From positions 62,001 through 126,000 of the forward strand of contig SFGY01000004.1 of the NCBI GenBank assembly GCA_004556455.1: 64,000 bases of DNA, given 5' to 3'. Both the position numbers and the translations under genes were made by a program. The notes under the pieces were generated by a model. It ran no database searches. It saw only the letters and a program-made list of their open reading frames with translations, and was not told the origin of the DNA. Shown piece after piece: positions 27,668 through 35,924 of this stretch. Numbering within the stretch: the first letter of the stretch is position 1; each line of letters begins with the position of its first letter. This DNA is from Clostridiales bacterium (GTDB taxonomy: Bacteria > Bacillota > Clostridia > Saccharofermentanales > DTU023).

Positions 27668-28020
27668 GACATTTCCGCTTGCTTGCTTCGCAGCAGCCCC
27701 TTCTCGTCTCAGACACTGCGTCTCCTGATGCTGCTGCATTGGAAACAGGATGCTCACTTTGCTGTGGTTGTGATCGCGAACTCGCTCGAAGGGGCTCTGC
27801 TCCGCGTCTCGCGGGGCAAACTGCAAGATATTTCCGCTCGCTTGCTCCGCAGAGGCCCCTTCTCGTCTCAGACACGCTCTCTCTTCAGTGCGGTTCCTGA
27901 GGCCGCTGCACTGGGAACAGGATGCTCACTTTGCTGCGGTCGTGATCGCGAACTCGCTCGAAGGGGCTCTGCTGCGCGTCTCGCTGGGCAAGCTACAAGA
28001 CATTTCCGCTCGCTTTGACT
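27668..28020. repeat. Imperfect tandem repeat, two units of about 159 and 172 bp plus a partial third
   Basis: Unit 1 (27668-27826) and unit 2 (27827-27998) both begin GA(C/T)ATTTCCGCT and share CCCCTTCTCGTCTCAGACAC, AACAGGATGCTCACTTTGCT and GATCGCGAACTCGCTCGAAG blocks. A partial third copy starts at 27999. It fills the 439-bp gap between the M23 gene and ctpA. Short open frames occur on both strands, but none has a ribosome site or resembles a known protein, so I read it as a non-coding intergenic repeat. Confidence 0.8.
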
Positions 28021-28105
28021 CTTGAGACTTTTGCCCCGCTCGATTATTCTTATAGAGCTGGATGCTTTTTAATTTATTCTTCCTGCTTCTGAAGGAGAGC
28101 TGTTT

Positions 28106-29563
28106 ATGACTGATCCTAAAATTTCTGCTCATGATCCCGCTGTTTCGCCTGAGCGCGGCAGCTCGACTGTTTCCTCGACCGACGCGGAGAAGCTGAGTAC
28201 TGCGGGCACGACTTTTGAAGAAAAGCCTTTACAGGAGCTTTCTTCCGGGGAAGGCTGCAAGGCTTGTAAGGGCTCCTCTGATGGGCAGGAAAAGAGTCAG
28301 GGGAGACCGCTGTGGACACGTGTGCTGGTGCTGCTTCTGGCGCTGCTTCTGCTTTTTAATTTACTCTTGCTCCTGACGCCGGGTGGGCGAGGCCTGGTGG
28401 ATGCGGCGCAGGGTCGCTCTTCGTTTTTTCTGGCTAAGGAGCGCAAACTGGATGATAAAGCCAGGAAGCAGGAAGAAAAACTTGAGCTGATTTACGATAT
28501 TCTCAAACAGAATTATTACCGTGAGCTGACGGATGAAGAGATGATCGAAGCGATGTACGACGGCTTGCTTGATAAAATGGACAGTCAGTTTACTTTTTAT
28601 CTGTCTCCTGAGTCCAACGCTGAGATGGAAGAATCCATGAAGGGGGAGTACAGCGGCATTGGTGCTCTGGTTTCTCAGAAGGATAAAGAGTATATGATTT
28701 CCGATATGTTTGATGGCAGCCCTGCTCTGGAGGCAGGCCTGCGTATCGGTGATGTTTTTGTTTCTGTTGAAGGGAAGAAAGCTTCGGAGTTTGAGGATGT
28801 GACGGCTCTCTCAGTGATGGTTCGCGGAGAAGAGGGGAGCAAGGTCAGGATCACGGTGTATCGTCCTTCTGAGAAAAAGGAACTGGATTTTGAAGTTGAG
28901 CGACGTAAGATTACTAACGCCAATCTGCATTATGAGATGCTGGAGGATAAAATCGCTTATATTCGTATCAGCGAATTTAACAGCGGCGTGAGTGATAATT
29001 TTATTTCGGCTGTAAAGGATCTCCTTAAGCAGGGAGCTGAGACCTTTATTTTTGATGTGCGAAATAATGGTGGAGGTTATGTCAGCGAAGTGACCCGAAT
29101 GCTGGATGCCTTGTTGCCCAAAGGTGTTCTGGCCACCGTGAAGGGTCGGAATGAAGGCAAGAATTTTGAAGAATCATGGGAATCTGACGATAAAATGCTT
29201 GTGTCTGAAGACTTGCGCTATGTTATTCTGGTCAATGAGTTTTCGGCCAGTGCCAGTGAACTTTTCTCCGGTTGTTTGAGAGATTGGGACAAAGCGGTTC
29301 TGGTCGGTCAGAAGACCTTTGGCAAGGGGGTTGGCACGGTGACGCGTGAGCTCTCGGACGGCAGTGCGCTGCAAATTACAAACTTCACCTATTATCTGCC
29401 GAGTGGAGTGACGGTGCAGGATACGGGATTGACGCCGGCCTATGAGGTCGAGCTGAGCGATGAGGTCAGAGGCTTGCCGCTGGCTTCGATTGAGCGAAGT
29501 GCTGATCTCCAGTTGATGAAGGCTCTGGAACTGGCTCACAAAAATATTGAAAATCAAAAATAG
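28106..29563 (+). CDS. ctpA: Carboxyl-terminal processing protease (S41 family, PDZ domain)
   Basis: A 485-residue membrane-anchored serine protease. A cytoplasmic N-terminus of about 70 residues precedes one membrane segment (VLVLLLALLLLFNLLLLL). A PDZ domain covers roughly residues 190-260 (GIGALVSQKDKEYMISDMF). The S41 domain contains NEFSASASELFSG (catalytic Ser near 390) and VGQKTFGKGVGT (catalytic Lys near 415). These proteases process cell-wall hydrolases and other exported proteins. ATG follows GAAGGAG. It sits with ftsEX and the M23 gene, a common clostridial grouping. Confidence 0.92.
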   Translation: MTDPKISAHDPAVSPERGSSTVSSTDAEKLSTAGTTFEEKPLQELSSGEGCKACKGSSDGQEKSQGRPLWTRVLVLLLALLLLFNLLLLLTPGGRGLVDAAQGRSSFFLAKERKLDDKARKQEEKLELIYDILKQNYYRELTDEEMIEAMYDGLLDKMDSQFTFYLSPESNAEMEESMKGEYSGIGALVSQKDKEYMISDMFDGSPALEAGLRIGDVFVSVEGKKASEFEDVTALSVMVRGEEGSKVRITVYRPSEKKELDFEVERRKITNANLHYEMLEDKIAYIRISEFNSGVSDNFISAVKDLLKQGAETFIFDVRNNGGGYVSEVTRMLDALLPKGVLATVKGRNEGKNFEESWESDDKMLVSEDLRYVILVNEFSASASELFSGCLRDWDKAVLVGQKTFGKGVGTVTRELSDGSALQITNFTYYLPSGVTVQDTGLTPAYEVELSDEVRGLPLASIERSADLQLMKALELAHKNIENQK

Positions 29564-29572
29564 GGTGTACAG

Positions 29573-30583
29573 ATGGAAAAGGACATTATTTTAAGTGGCG
29601 ATCGTCCCAGTGGTCGCCTGCACATTGGACATTATGCCGGTTCGCTGGCCAAACGTTTGGAACTGCAGCAGATGAACATCCCCATGTACATCATGATTGC
29701 AGATATGCAGGCCCTGACGGATCATGCTGAAGATGGTACGCTGGTTCGTGATTCTGTGATGGAACTTGCCATCGATTATCTGGCGATTGGTCTCGACCCC
29801 GAAAAGTGCACGATATTCATACAAAGTGCAGTCCCACAGCTCTGCGAGCTTACGATGCTCTACATGAATTTTGTCACGCTGGCGCGCCTTAAACGAAACC
29901 CTACGGTCAAAAACGAAATGCAGCAGCGCAACTTCGGAGATACCGTTCCTTCAGGTTTTCTGAATTATCCTGTAAGCCAGACAGCGGATATTACCGCCTT
30001 TAAAGCAACGCTCATCCCAGTTGGTGAAGATCAGCTCCCGATGATTGAGCAGTGCAATGAGATTGTGCGCCACGTCAACCATCTCTATAAAACAGACTGC
30101 CTCAAAGAGTGTAAAGCCATGCTGTCTCAGGTGTCCCGCCTGCCGGGCACTGATGGTAATCTGAAGATGAGTAAGAGCGTTGGAAACTGCATTTACCTTT
30201 CAGACGATGAAAAAACGGTTAAAACGAAAATTATGGGGATGTTTACCGATCCCGGACACCTGCGTGTTGAAGACCCGGGAAAAGTCGAAGGTAACCCTGT
30301 CTTTGCTTATCTGCGAGCTTTTGACCCGGACAAAGAAGCTCTGGCAGAAATGGAGGCTCATTATCAACGCGGAGGTCTGGGAGATGTTAAGGTCAAAAAG
30401 CATCTGAATGAAGTCATGCAGACTCTCCTCGAACCCATACGTGAACGCAGGGCTGAACTGGAAGAAAAACGTCCACAGATTCGTGAGTTGCTTCTGAGTC
30501 ACAGTGAGAAAGCAGCTGCTGCCGCTGCGGAAACTCTGGCTGAACTCAAAGAGGCAATGGGCCTGAACTATCGTAATATATAG
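29573..30583 (+). CDS. trpS: Tryptophanyl-tRNA synthetase
   Basis: A 336-residue class I synthetase. The HIGH-type motif is SGRLHIGHYAGSL near residue 15 and the KMSKS loop is LKMSKSVGNCIYL near 200; VGEDQLPMIEQCNEI is also typical. It starts at ATG 9 bp after ctpA. No T-box precedes it. A terminator 120 bp downstream overlaps the rpsJ operon promoter. Confidence 0.95.
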   Translation: MEKDIILSGDRPSGRLHIGHYAGSLAKRLELQQMNIPMYIMIADMQALTDHAEDGTLVRDSVMELAIDYLAIGLDPEKCTIFIQSAVPQLCELTMLYMNFVTLARLKRNPTVKNEMQQRNFGDTVPSGFLNYPVSQTADITAFKATLIPVGEDQLPMIEQCNEIVRHVNHLYKTDCLKECKAMLSQVSRLPGTDGNLKMSKSVGNCIYLSDDEKTVKTKIMGMFTDPGHLRVEDPGKVEGNPVFAYLRAFDPDKEALAEMEAHYQRGGLGDVKVKKHLNEVMQTLLEPIRERRAELEEKRPQIRELLLSHSEKAAAAAAETLAELKEAMGLNYRNI

Positions 30584-30587
30584 TGCT

Positions 30588-30603
30588 TTGTGAAAATTCA
30601 CAT
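30588..30603. promoter_or_regulatory. CRP/FNR-like palindrome upstream of the rpsJ operon
   Basis: TTGTGA-AAAT-TCACAT has the same half-sites and 4-base centre as the perfect site at 761-776, differing at the last base. It lies 4 bp after trpS and about 110 bp before the predicted rpsJ promoter -35. Function is inferred only. Confidence 0.3.
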
Positions 30604-30705
30604 GGCCTTCTCGCAGTGCCTTCTGAAAGTCCTGAAAGGCATCGAGTTTTAAAAAAAGTGCACAAATTTGCTGCTTTTTCTATTTTGCCAGCTAATCAAC
30701 GAAGA

Positions 30706-30731
30706 AAAGCCCTTGCAAAGGGCTTTTTATT
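30706..30731 (+). terminator. Intrinsic terminator of trpS
   Basis: AAAGCCCTT-gca-AAGGGCTTT is a perfect 9-bp hairpin (30706-30726) followed by a T-rich run TTTTTATT. It also contains the -35 box of the downstream promoter. Confidence 0.88.
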
Positions 30732-30741
30732 CGTATACAAT
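30713..30741 (+). promoter_or_regulatory. Sigma-70 promoter of the ribosomal protein supercluster
   Basis: TTGCAA (30713-30718), a 17-bp spacer and TACAAT (30736-30741) make a near-consensus promoter. The -35 box lies inside the terminator hairpin. The predicted RNA start is near 30748, giving a leader of about 250 bases before rpsJ. Confidence 0.72.
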
Positions 30742-30747
30742 AGTCCG

Positions 30748-31000
30748 CGTCGCTTGGGCGTATTTTGCCCGGATGACAAGCAAAGAATCTTGAGATTGCC
30801 GCCCTCGCGCTGCGCGGGAAGCGGGTAACTCAGGAGGAGCAGTCAGCCCCATGAGGGCGGCGAGATTCACACGCAGCATGACCGTGGTATTTGAACCCAG
30901 TGCATGCCTGACGGGATAGTGCAACTGGGTTTTATTATAGGCCAGGTAGGAACCGCCCGGATGTGTTGTGAGTTATTGCAGAAAATCAGGAGGAACACAC
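30748..31000 (+). ncRNA. Structured 5' leader of the rpsJ operon with attenuator-like hairpin
   Basis: The leader has a small GGGC/GCCC hairpin (30756-30770), a long-range 9-bp stem GCCGCCCTC/GAGGGCGGC (30798-30806 with 30853-30861) extended by GAATCT/AGATTC, and a terminator-like hairpin. The last pairs AACCCAGTGCA (30894-30904) with TGCAACTGGGTT (30920-30931) and is followed by TTTTATTATAG. These parts suggest transcription attenuation of the ribosomal protein operon. It may belong to a known ribosomal-leader family; I could not check. Confidence 0.6.
30851..30919 (+). CDS. Possible 22-codon leader peptide of the rpsJ operon
   Basis: An ATG at 30851, 11 bases after GGAGGAG (30833-30839), opens a 22-codon frame ending at TAG 30917-30919. 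The peptide begins MRAARFTRSM. The ribosome site lies in the loop of the big leader stem. The stop codon sits directly before the 3' arm of the attenuator-like hairpin, whose 5' arm is inside the frame, so a translating ribosome would disrupt that hairpin. The spacing from ribosome site to ATG is long, so translation is unproven. Confidence 0.35.
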   Translation: MRAARFTRSMTVVFEPSACLTG

Positions 31001-31312
31001 ATGGCTGTTAACCAAAAGATCAGAATTCGTCTAAAGGCTTTCGATCATCATATCCTGGACGAGAGCGCGGCCCGCATTGTTGATTCGGCAAAGAGAACCG
31101 GTGCTTATGTTTCCGGCCCTATCCCGCTCCCGACCGAAAAAGAAATCGTGACGATTCTGAGATCCCCGCATGTGAATAAGGACTCTCGTGAACAGTTTGA
31201 AATTCGCACGCATAAGCGACTGATTGATATCCTCGCGCCCAACACCCGCACAATGGAGTCGCTCATGAAACTTGAGATGCCCGCGGGTGTCAACATTGAA
31301 ATCAAGATCTGA
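31001..31312 (+). CDS. rpsJ: Ribosomal protein S10
   Basis: A 103-residue small-subunit protein. KIRIRLKAFDHHILDES at the N-terminus, GPIPLPTEKEI in the loop and THKRLIDILAP are typical S10. It is also NusA-complex factor NusE in transcription antitermination. ATG 31001 follows AGGAGGAA; an 11-codon upstream extension of the frame is not supported. First gene of the S10-spc-alpha supercluster. Confidence 0.97.
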   Translation: MAVNQKIRIRLKAFDHHILDESAARIVDSAKRTGAYVSGPIPLPTEKEIVTILRSPHVNKDSREQFEIRTHKRLIDILAPNTRTMESLMKLEMPAGVNIEIKI

Positions 31313-31367
31313 ACCCGTGCGGGTTCCGGTCAAGTTCACAAGTTGAACCAATAACCAGGAGGTAAGA

Positions 31368-31994
31368 ATGAACAAATTCATGCTCGGCAGAAAGGCCGGT
31401 ATGACCCAGATTTTTGATGAGAACGGAGAGACGATTCCCGTCACCGTCATCGATTGCGGGCCTCTGACCGTTGTCCAGAACAAAAGTCAGGAAACCGATG
31501 GCTATCAGGCTGTCAAAGTAGGCTACGAAGCTTTCAAAAAGGGCAATAAACCTGAAAAGGGACAGTTTGCCAAAGCTGGCGTGGAGCCCATGCGCTTCTT
31601 GCGCGAATTCAGAGATACCGATCATTTTGAAATTGGTCAGAGTATCAATGTCGCAGACATGTTCGAAGTGGGAAATAGCGTCGATGTGGTCGGCATCTCC
31701 AAAGGTAAAGGCTATCAGGGTTCTGTCCGCCGTTTCGGCACAGCCCGTGGTCCGATGGCTCACGGTTCGAAATATCACCGCCACGCTGGTTCCAACGGCA
31801 CGTCCGCAACCCCTTCGCGCGTGAGAAAAGGCAATAAATTACCGGGTCACCTCGGTCAGGACCGCGTGACCGTACAGAACCTCAGGATCGTCAAGGTGGA
31901 TGGCGAGCGCAATATCCTCGTCGTCAAAGGTGCTGTTCCCGGCGCCCGCGGCGGTCTCCTTGAGATCACGACTTCTGTGAAGTCGGCGCAGTAA
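31368..31994 (+). CDS. rplC: Ribosomal protein L3
   Basis: A 208-residue large-subunit protein that helps start 23S rRNA folding. MLGRKAGMTQIFDENG at the N-terminus and the extended loop SKGKGYQGSVRRFGTARGP reaching to the peptidyl transferase centre are diagnostic. The start is ATG after AGGAGG, 55 bp after rpsJ. Confidence 0.97.
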   Translation: MNKFMLGRKAGMTQIFDENGETIPVTVIDCGPLTVVQNKSQETDGYQAVKVGYEAFKKGNKPEKGQFAKAGVEPMRFLREFRDTDHFEIGQSINVADMFEVGNSVDVVGISKGKGYQGSVRRFGTARGPMAHGSKYHRHAGSNGTSATPSRVRKGNKLPGHLGQDRVTVQNLRIVKVDGERNILVVKGAVPGARGGLLEITTSVKSAQ

Positions 31995-32013
31995 GGAGAG
32001 GGAGGAAACATCC

Positions 32014-32637
32014 ATGGCAACAATTGATCTCTATAACATGAAGGGCCAGGTGGTGAAGCAGATTGAAGTCAAAGATGAGGTCTTTGGCATCACGCCGAAC
32101 CATGATGTCCTGCAACGTGCTGTCATTATGCAGCTGGCAAATAAGCGGCAGGGAACATCTAAAGCGAAAGGCCGCAGCGAAGTATCTGGCGGCGGCAGAA
32201 AACCTTATCGTCAGAAGGGCACAGGCCGGGCTCGTCAGGGCTCCATCCGCGCTGCTCAGCACGTTGGCGGCGGCGTCATTTTTGGGCCGGTACCGCGCTC
32301 CTATCGTACGGTTCTGCCTCGCAAAATGCGTCAGCTCGCAATGAAGTCGGCTCTCTCGGCTTGTTATGCTGACAATAAACTCAAGGTCGTCGATGATTTA
32401 AAACTTGAAGCGATCAAGACTAAGGAGATGGCTCAGGTCCTTAGCAATCTGGAAGCTGAAAAATCCACTCTTCTGGTTCTTGAGGCAATGGATCTTGTGA
32501 TCCGTCGTTCTGCCGCGAATCTTCCCGGTGTCAAGCTTGAGCTTTCTAACACCATCAACGTTTTTGACCTGCTGAAATTTGACCACGTGGTCTTTACCGA
32601 AGCGGCGCTCCGCAAAGTTGAGGAGGTTTACGCCTAA
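32014..32637 (+). CDS. rplD: Ribosomal protein L4
   Basis: A 207-residue large-subunit protein with the conserved exit-tunnel loop KPYRQKGTGRARQGS near residues 65-80. In some bacteria L4 represses its own operon by binding the S10 leader, which is relevant to the structured leader here. Its stop codon overlaps the rplW start by one base. Confidence 0.97.
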   Translation: MATIDLYNMKGQVVKQIEVKDEVFGITPNHDVLQRAVIMQLANKRQGTSKAKGRSEVSGGGRKPYRQKGTGRARQGSIRAAQHVGGGVIFGPVPRSYRTVLPRKMRQLAMKSALSACYADNKLKVVDDLKLEAIKTKEMAQVLSNLEAEKSTLLVLEAMDLVIRRSAANLPGVKLELSNTINVFDLLKFDHVVFTEAALRKVEEVYA

Positions 32638-32990
32638 TGAAAAACTATCACGACATCATTATCCAGCCTGTCATCACAGAACGCAGTACGATGCTCGCTG
32701 CTGAAGGCAAATATACCTTTAAGGTGGATACAGCCGCGACGAAAACGGAAATTCGTCAGGCCTGCGAACAGCTTTTCAATGTGCGTGTCCTCAAGGTCAA
32801 TACTCAGAATATGCCGGGTAAGGCCAAGCGCGTTGGAGTCAATGCCGGTCATACCCCTGCCTGGAAAAAGGCCATAGTGACGATTGACAGAAGTCCGAAT
32901 GCTGCTTCTTACCTGGGCAAGGGCGGCAAGAAGATCGAAAGTGCCCAAAAGTATAAGGATACCATTGAAGAATTCGGGTTTGGCCAGTAA
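32637..32990 (+). CDS. rplW: Ribosomal protein L23
   Basis: A 117-residue protein at the exit of the peptide tunnel, the docking site of trigger factor and SRP. IIQPVITERSTML near the N-terminus and EIRQACEQLFNVRVLKVNT are typical. It is slightly longer than the common 95-100 residues, with a charged C-terminal tail. The start overlaps the rplD stop; GAGGAGG lies in the end of rplD. Confidence 0.95.
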   Translation: MKNYHDIIIQPVITERSTMLAAEGKYTFKVDTAATKTEIRQACEQLFNVRVLKVNTQNMPGKAKRVGVNAGHTPAWKKAIVTIDRSPNAASYLGKGGKKIESAQKYKDTIEEFGFGQ

Positions 32991-33018
32991 GGCGGCCCAA
33001 GAGAAGGAGTAAAGCATT

Positions 33019-33849
33019 ATGGCAGTAAAAAGCTATCGTCCTACTTCTCCCGCACTCAGACAGATGACTGTGGCCGACTTCTCTGAACTCACAGATAAGA
33101 AGCCCGAAAGTCGCCTGCTCCGTGTCCGGAAGCAGAAGAGCGGCCGCAACAGCTATGGCCGCATTACCGTTCGTCATCGTGGCGGCGGCAATCGCAGAAA
33201 GATCAGAATTCTGGACTGGAAGCGTACGAAAGACAACGTTCCCGCTAAAGTAGCGGCTCTCGAATATGATCCCAACCGCAGTGCCCGTATCGCGCTGCTA
33301 CATTATGCAGATGGAGCAAAGAGCTACATTCTGGCTCCGGATGGGCTAAAGGTCGGTGCCACGATTATTTCGGGTGAGAGCGTTGACCCGGTTCCGGGCA
33401 ACTGTATGCCTTTAAGAAACATGCCGGTCGGCGTTACTCTGCACGCTATCGAAATGAAACCTGGTCGTGGTGCACAGCTGGTTCGTGCTGCTGGTGCAGC
33501 TGCTCAGCTTATGGCTAAGGAAAATGGTTTTGCTCAGCTGCGCATGCCTTCAGGCGAGTACCGTCTCATTCCGGATGGCTGCCGTGCAACAGTAGGTACG
33601 GTTGGCAATCTTGAACACGAAAATATTACGCTCGGCAAAGCCGGCCGTGTTCGCCACATGGGCAGACGTCCGATGGTTCGCGGTAAAGTCATGAACCCGG
33701 TGGATCACCCGCACGGCGGTGGTGAAGGCCGCAACCCGATTGGTCTTCCCAGCCCGATGTCTCCCTGGGGTAAACCGACGCTTGGTAAAAAGACCCGCAA
33801 TAAGCATAAGCAGTCTAATAAGTACATTCTGAGACGTCGGAAGAAGTAA
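33019..33849 (+). CDS. rplB: Ribosomal protein L2
   Basis: A 276-residue large-subunit protein needed for subunit joining and peptidyl transfer. The conserved C-terminal loop VMNPVDHPHGGGEGR carries the key His. The N-terminal YRPTSPALRQMT and GRNSYGRITVRHRGGGNRR are typical. Confidence 0.98.
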   Translation: MAVKSYRPTSPALRQMTVADFSELTDKKPESRLLRVRKQKSGRNSYGRITVRHRGGGNRRKIRILDWKRTKDNVPAKVAALEYDPNRSARIALLHYADGAKSYILAPDGLKVGATIISGESVDPVPGNCMPLRNMPVGVTLHAIEMKPGRGAQLVRAAGAAAQLMAKENGFAQLRMPSGEYRLIPDGCRATVGTVGNLEHENITLGKAGRVRHMGRRPMVRGKVMNPVDHPHGGGEGRNPIGLPSPMSPWGKPTLGKKTRNKHKQSNKYILRRRKK

Positions 33850-33863
33850 GGGAGGAGATAGTC

Positions 33864-34145
33864 ATGAGTCGTTCAACCAAAAAAGGTTTTTACGTAGAAG
33901 ACGCCCTGATGAAACGCATTGTGGCGATGAATGATAAGAACGAGCATAAGGTGATCAAAACCTGGTCCAGATCCTCCACGATTTTCCCGGAAATGGTCGG
34001 CCATACCATCGCTGTCCATGACGGCAGAAAGCACGTCCCGGTCTATATCACGGAAGAAATGGTCGGTCATAAGCTCGGCGAATTTGCACCCACGCGTACC
34101 TTCAGAGGTCACGCGGGTACCGAAAAAACTGTTACAGCCCGCTAA
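33864..34145 (+). CDS. rpsS: Ribosomal protein S19
   Basis: A 93-residue small-subunit head protein. RSTKKGFYVEDALMKRI, KTWSRSSTIFPEMVGHTIAV and GHKLGEFAPTRTFRGH are diagnostic. The start is ATG after GGGAGGAG, 14 bp after rplB. Confidence 0.97.
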   Translation: MSRSTKKGFYVEDALMKRIVAMNDKNEHKVIKTWSRSSTIFPEMVGHTIAVHDGRKHVPVYITEEMVGHKLGEFAPTRTFRGHAGTEKTVTAR

Positions 34146-34169
34146 CGCCGCGGAAGGGAGGAATTCACA

Positions 34170-34646
34170 GTGGAAAAAAAGGTGATGAGCAAGCAGGAAC
34201 TTCTTGAAAAAAGAGAAGACTTGCTGAATATCTACCACGGCGTTCAGCGTAAGAGCGCCCGAAAGCCCCTGCTGACGAAAAAAGAGCGCAAAGTTCTTGG
34301 CATCGGCAAAGATGAGGGCAGAGCCTCTGTGCGCAATGTACGTGTAGCGCCCAGAAAAGTTTCTATCGTCAGCGATTTGATTCGCGGCAAGGGTCTTGAT
34401 GAGGCTCTTGCTATCTTAACCTATACTCCGAAGGCGGCTTCTCCGATCTTTCTTAAGCTCCTGAAGTCCGCAGAAAGCAATGCCGTCAACAATAACGATC
34501 TTACCCGCGACCATCTTTATGTCGCCGAAGTTCAGGTTGGCCAGGGACCTACCCTCAAACGCTTCAGAGCGAGAGGTAAGGGTTCAGCTTCGCGGATTAA
34601 CAAGAGAACGAGCAACATCGCTGTTGTTCTAAAAGAGAAAGCTTAA
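34170..34646 (+). CDS. rplV: Ribosomal protein L22 with N-terminal extension
   Basis: A 158-residue tunnel protein. The conserved L22 domain begins near residue 50 (ASVRNVRVAPRKVSIVSDLI) and ends with ASRINKRTSNIAVVL. Typical L22 is about 110 residues, so roughly 45-50 extra charged residues precede the domain. GTG 34170 is supported by GGGAGG 8 bases upstream, so the extension is probably translated. ATG 34185 is an alternative. Confidence 0.94.
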   Translation: MEKKVMSKQELLEKREDLLNIYHGVQRKSARKPLLTKKERKVLGIGKDEGRASVRNVRVAPRKVSIVSDLIRGKGLDEALAILTYTPKAASPIFLKLLKSAESNAVNNNDLTRDHLYVAEVQVGQGPTLKRFRARGKGSASRINKRTSNIAVVLKEKA

Positions 34647-34656
34647 GGAGGCAAAC

Positions 34657-35334
34657 ATGGGTCAGAAAGTTAATCCCCACGGTCTGCGCGTTGGTGTGAT
34701 CAAGGATTGGGATACCCGTTGGTACGCGGACAAGAAGAATTTCTCACGCTATCTGGTTGAAGATTATAAAATCCGTGATTTTGTGAAAAAAGAATGTGCC
34801 AAGTCCGGTGTCTCCCGCATTGAGATTGAACGCGAAGGCGATGAGAAGACCATTATCACGATTTCAACCGCAAAACCGGGTATTGTCATCGGGCGTCAGG
34901 GCGCTGAAATTGAAAACCTGAAGAAAAAGCTGGCTAAAAACTTTGGCCGCAATTTCTTTGTCAATGTTAAAGAAGTCCGCAACCCGGATATGGAAGCTCA
35001 GCTTGTGGCCGAGAGTATTGCGCAACAGCTGGAAGAACGCGTTTCTTTCCGCCGTGCGATGAAACAGGCGATTGGACACGCCATGAAGGCTGGCGCTAAG
35101 GGTATTAAAACCATGTGCAGCGGCCGTCTTGGCGGTGCCGAAATTGCCCGTGTTGAGCAGTACCATGAAGGGACGATTCCTCTTCACACACTGCGTGCAG
35201 ATATTGACTATGGTTTTGCCGAAGCGCACACGACTTATGGCCGCATCGGCGTGAAAGTCTGGGTGTATAAAGGCGAAATTATTCCCTTACCCAAGACTGC
35301 TGAAAAAGAAACGAAGCAGGAAGGAGAAGCCTGA
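34657..35334 (+). CDS. rpsC: Ribosomal protein S3
   Basis: A 225-residue small-subunit protein at the mRNA entry channel. The KH domain is clear (GIVIGRQGAEIENLKKKL near residue 75) and the C-terminal domain shows GAKGIKTMCSGRLGGAEIAR. The stop codon overlaps the rplP ATG by one base. Confidence 0.98.
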   Translation: MGQKVNPHGLRVGVIKDWDTRWYADKKNFSRYLVEDYKIRDFVKKECAKSGVSRIEIEREGDEKTIITISTAKPGIVIGRQGAEIENLKKKLAKNFGRNFFVNVKEVRNPDMEAQLVAESIAQQLEERVSFRRAMKQAIGHAMKAGAKGIKTMCSGRLGGAEIARVEQYHEGTIPLHTLRADIDYGFAEAHTTYGRIGVKVWVYKGEIIPLPKTAEKETKQEGEA

Positions 35335-35924
35335 TGTTACTGCCTAAACGCGTTAAATACAGAAAACAGCACCGCGGCAGAATGACTGGTAAAGCGACCC
35401 GCGGTAATAAAGTGAGCTATGGCCAGTATGGTCTTCTTGCTCTGGAACCCTGCTGGATGACCTCCAATCAGATTGAAGCGGCCCGTATAGCCATTAACCG
35501 TCACCTTAAGCGCGGCGGTACAGTGTGGATTAAAGTTTTCCCGGATAAACCGGTTACGGCCAAGCCTGCTGAAACCCGCATGGGTTCCGGTAAAGGCACA
35601 CCCGAATACTGGGTCGCCGTGGTTAAACCTGGACGTGTTCTCTTTGAACTGGCCGGTGTTCCTGAAGACGTTGCACGTGAAGCTCTGCGTCTTGCCAGTC
35701 ACAAACTCCCGATTAAATGCAAGTTTGTGAAGAGCGATCGTACACTCAGTGCCGAAGAATATGCACGCTACGCTGCAGTTCAGGCTGATGTTATTGAGTC
35801 GATTAAAGAAGCCGATGCCGAAGCTGCAGATGCCATTGCAGCTGAGAATGCCAGCCATACGGCTGCTCCGGCTGCGGAGCCTGCTGCTGAAGCTAAGGAG
35901 GGTAACAGCGATGAAAGTAAATGA
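35334..35924 (+). CDS. rplP: Ribosomal protein L16 with acidic C-terminal tail
   Basis: A 196-residue protein. Residues 1-140 are standard L16 (LLPKRVKYRKQHRGRMTGKA, GSGKGTPEYWVAVVKPGRV). Bacterial L16 is normally 135-145 residues; here about 55 extra residues follow, rich in Ala and Glu, with repeated AEAADAIAAE-like sequence. The tail is in frame up to the overlap with rpmC, so it is not a missed stop. Its role is unknown. Confidence 0.94.
   Translation: MLLPKRVKYRKQHRGRMTGKATRGNKVSYGQYGLLALEPCWMTSNQIEAARIAINRHLKRGGTVWIKVFPDKPVTAKPAETRMGSGKGTPEYWVAVVKPGRVLFELAGVPEDVAREALRLASHKLPIKCKFVKSDRTLSAEEYARYAAVQADVIESIKEADAEAADAIAAENASHTAAPAAEPAAEAKEGNSDESK

Noticed and set aside
27679..28018. Small genes inside the tandem repeat
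   Set aside because: Frames exist on both strands but lack ribosome sites, overlap each other and simply follow the repeat.
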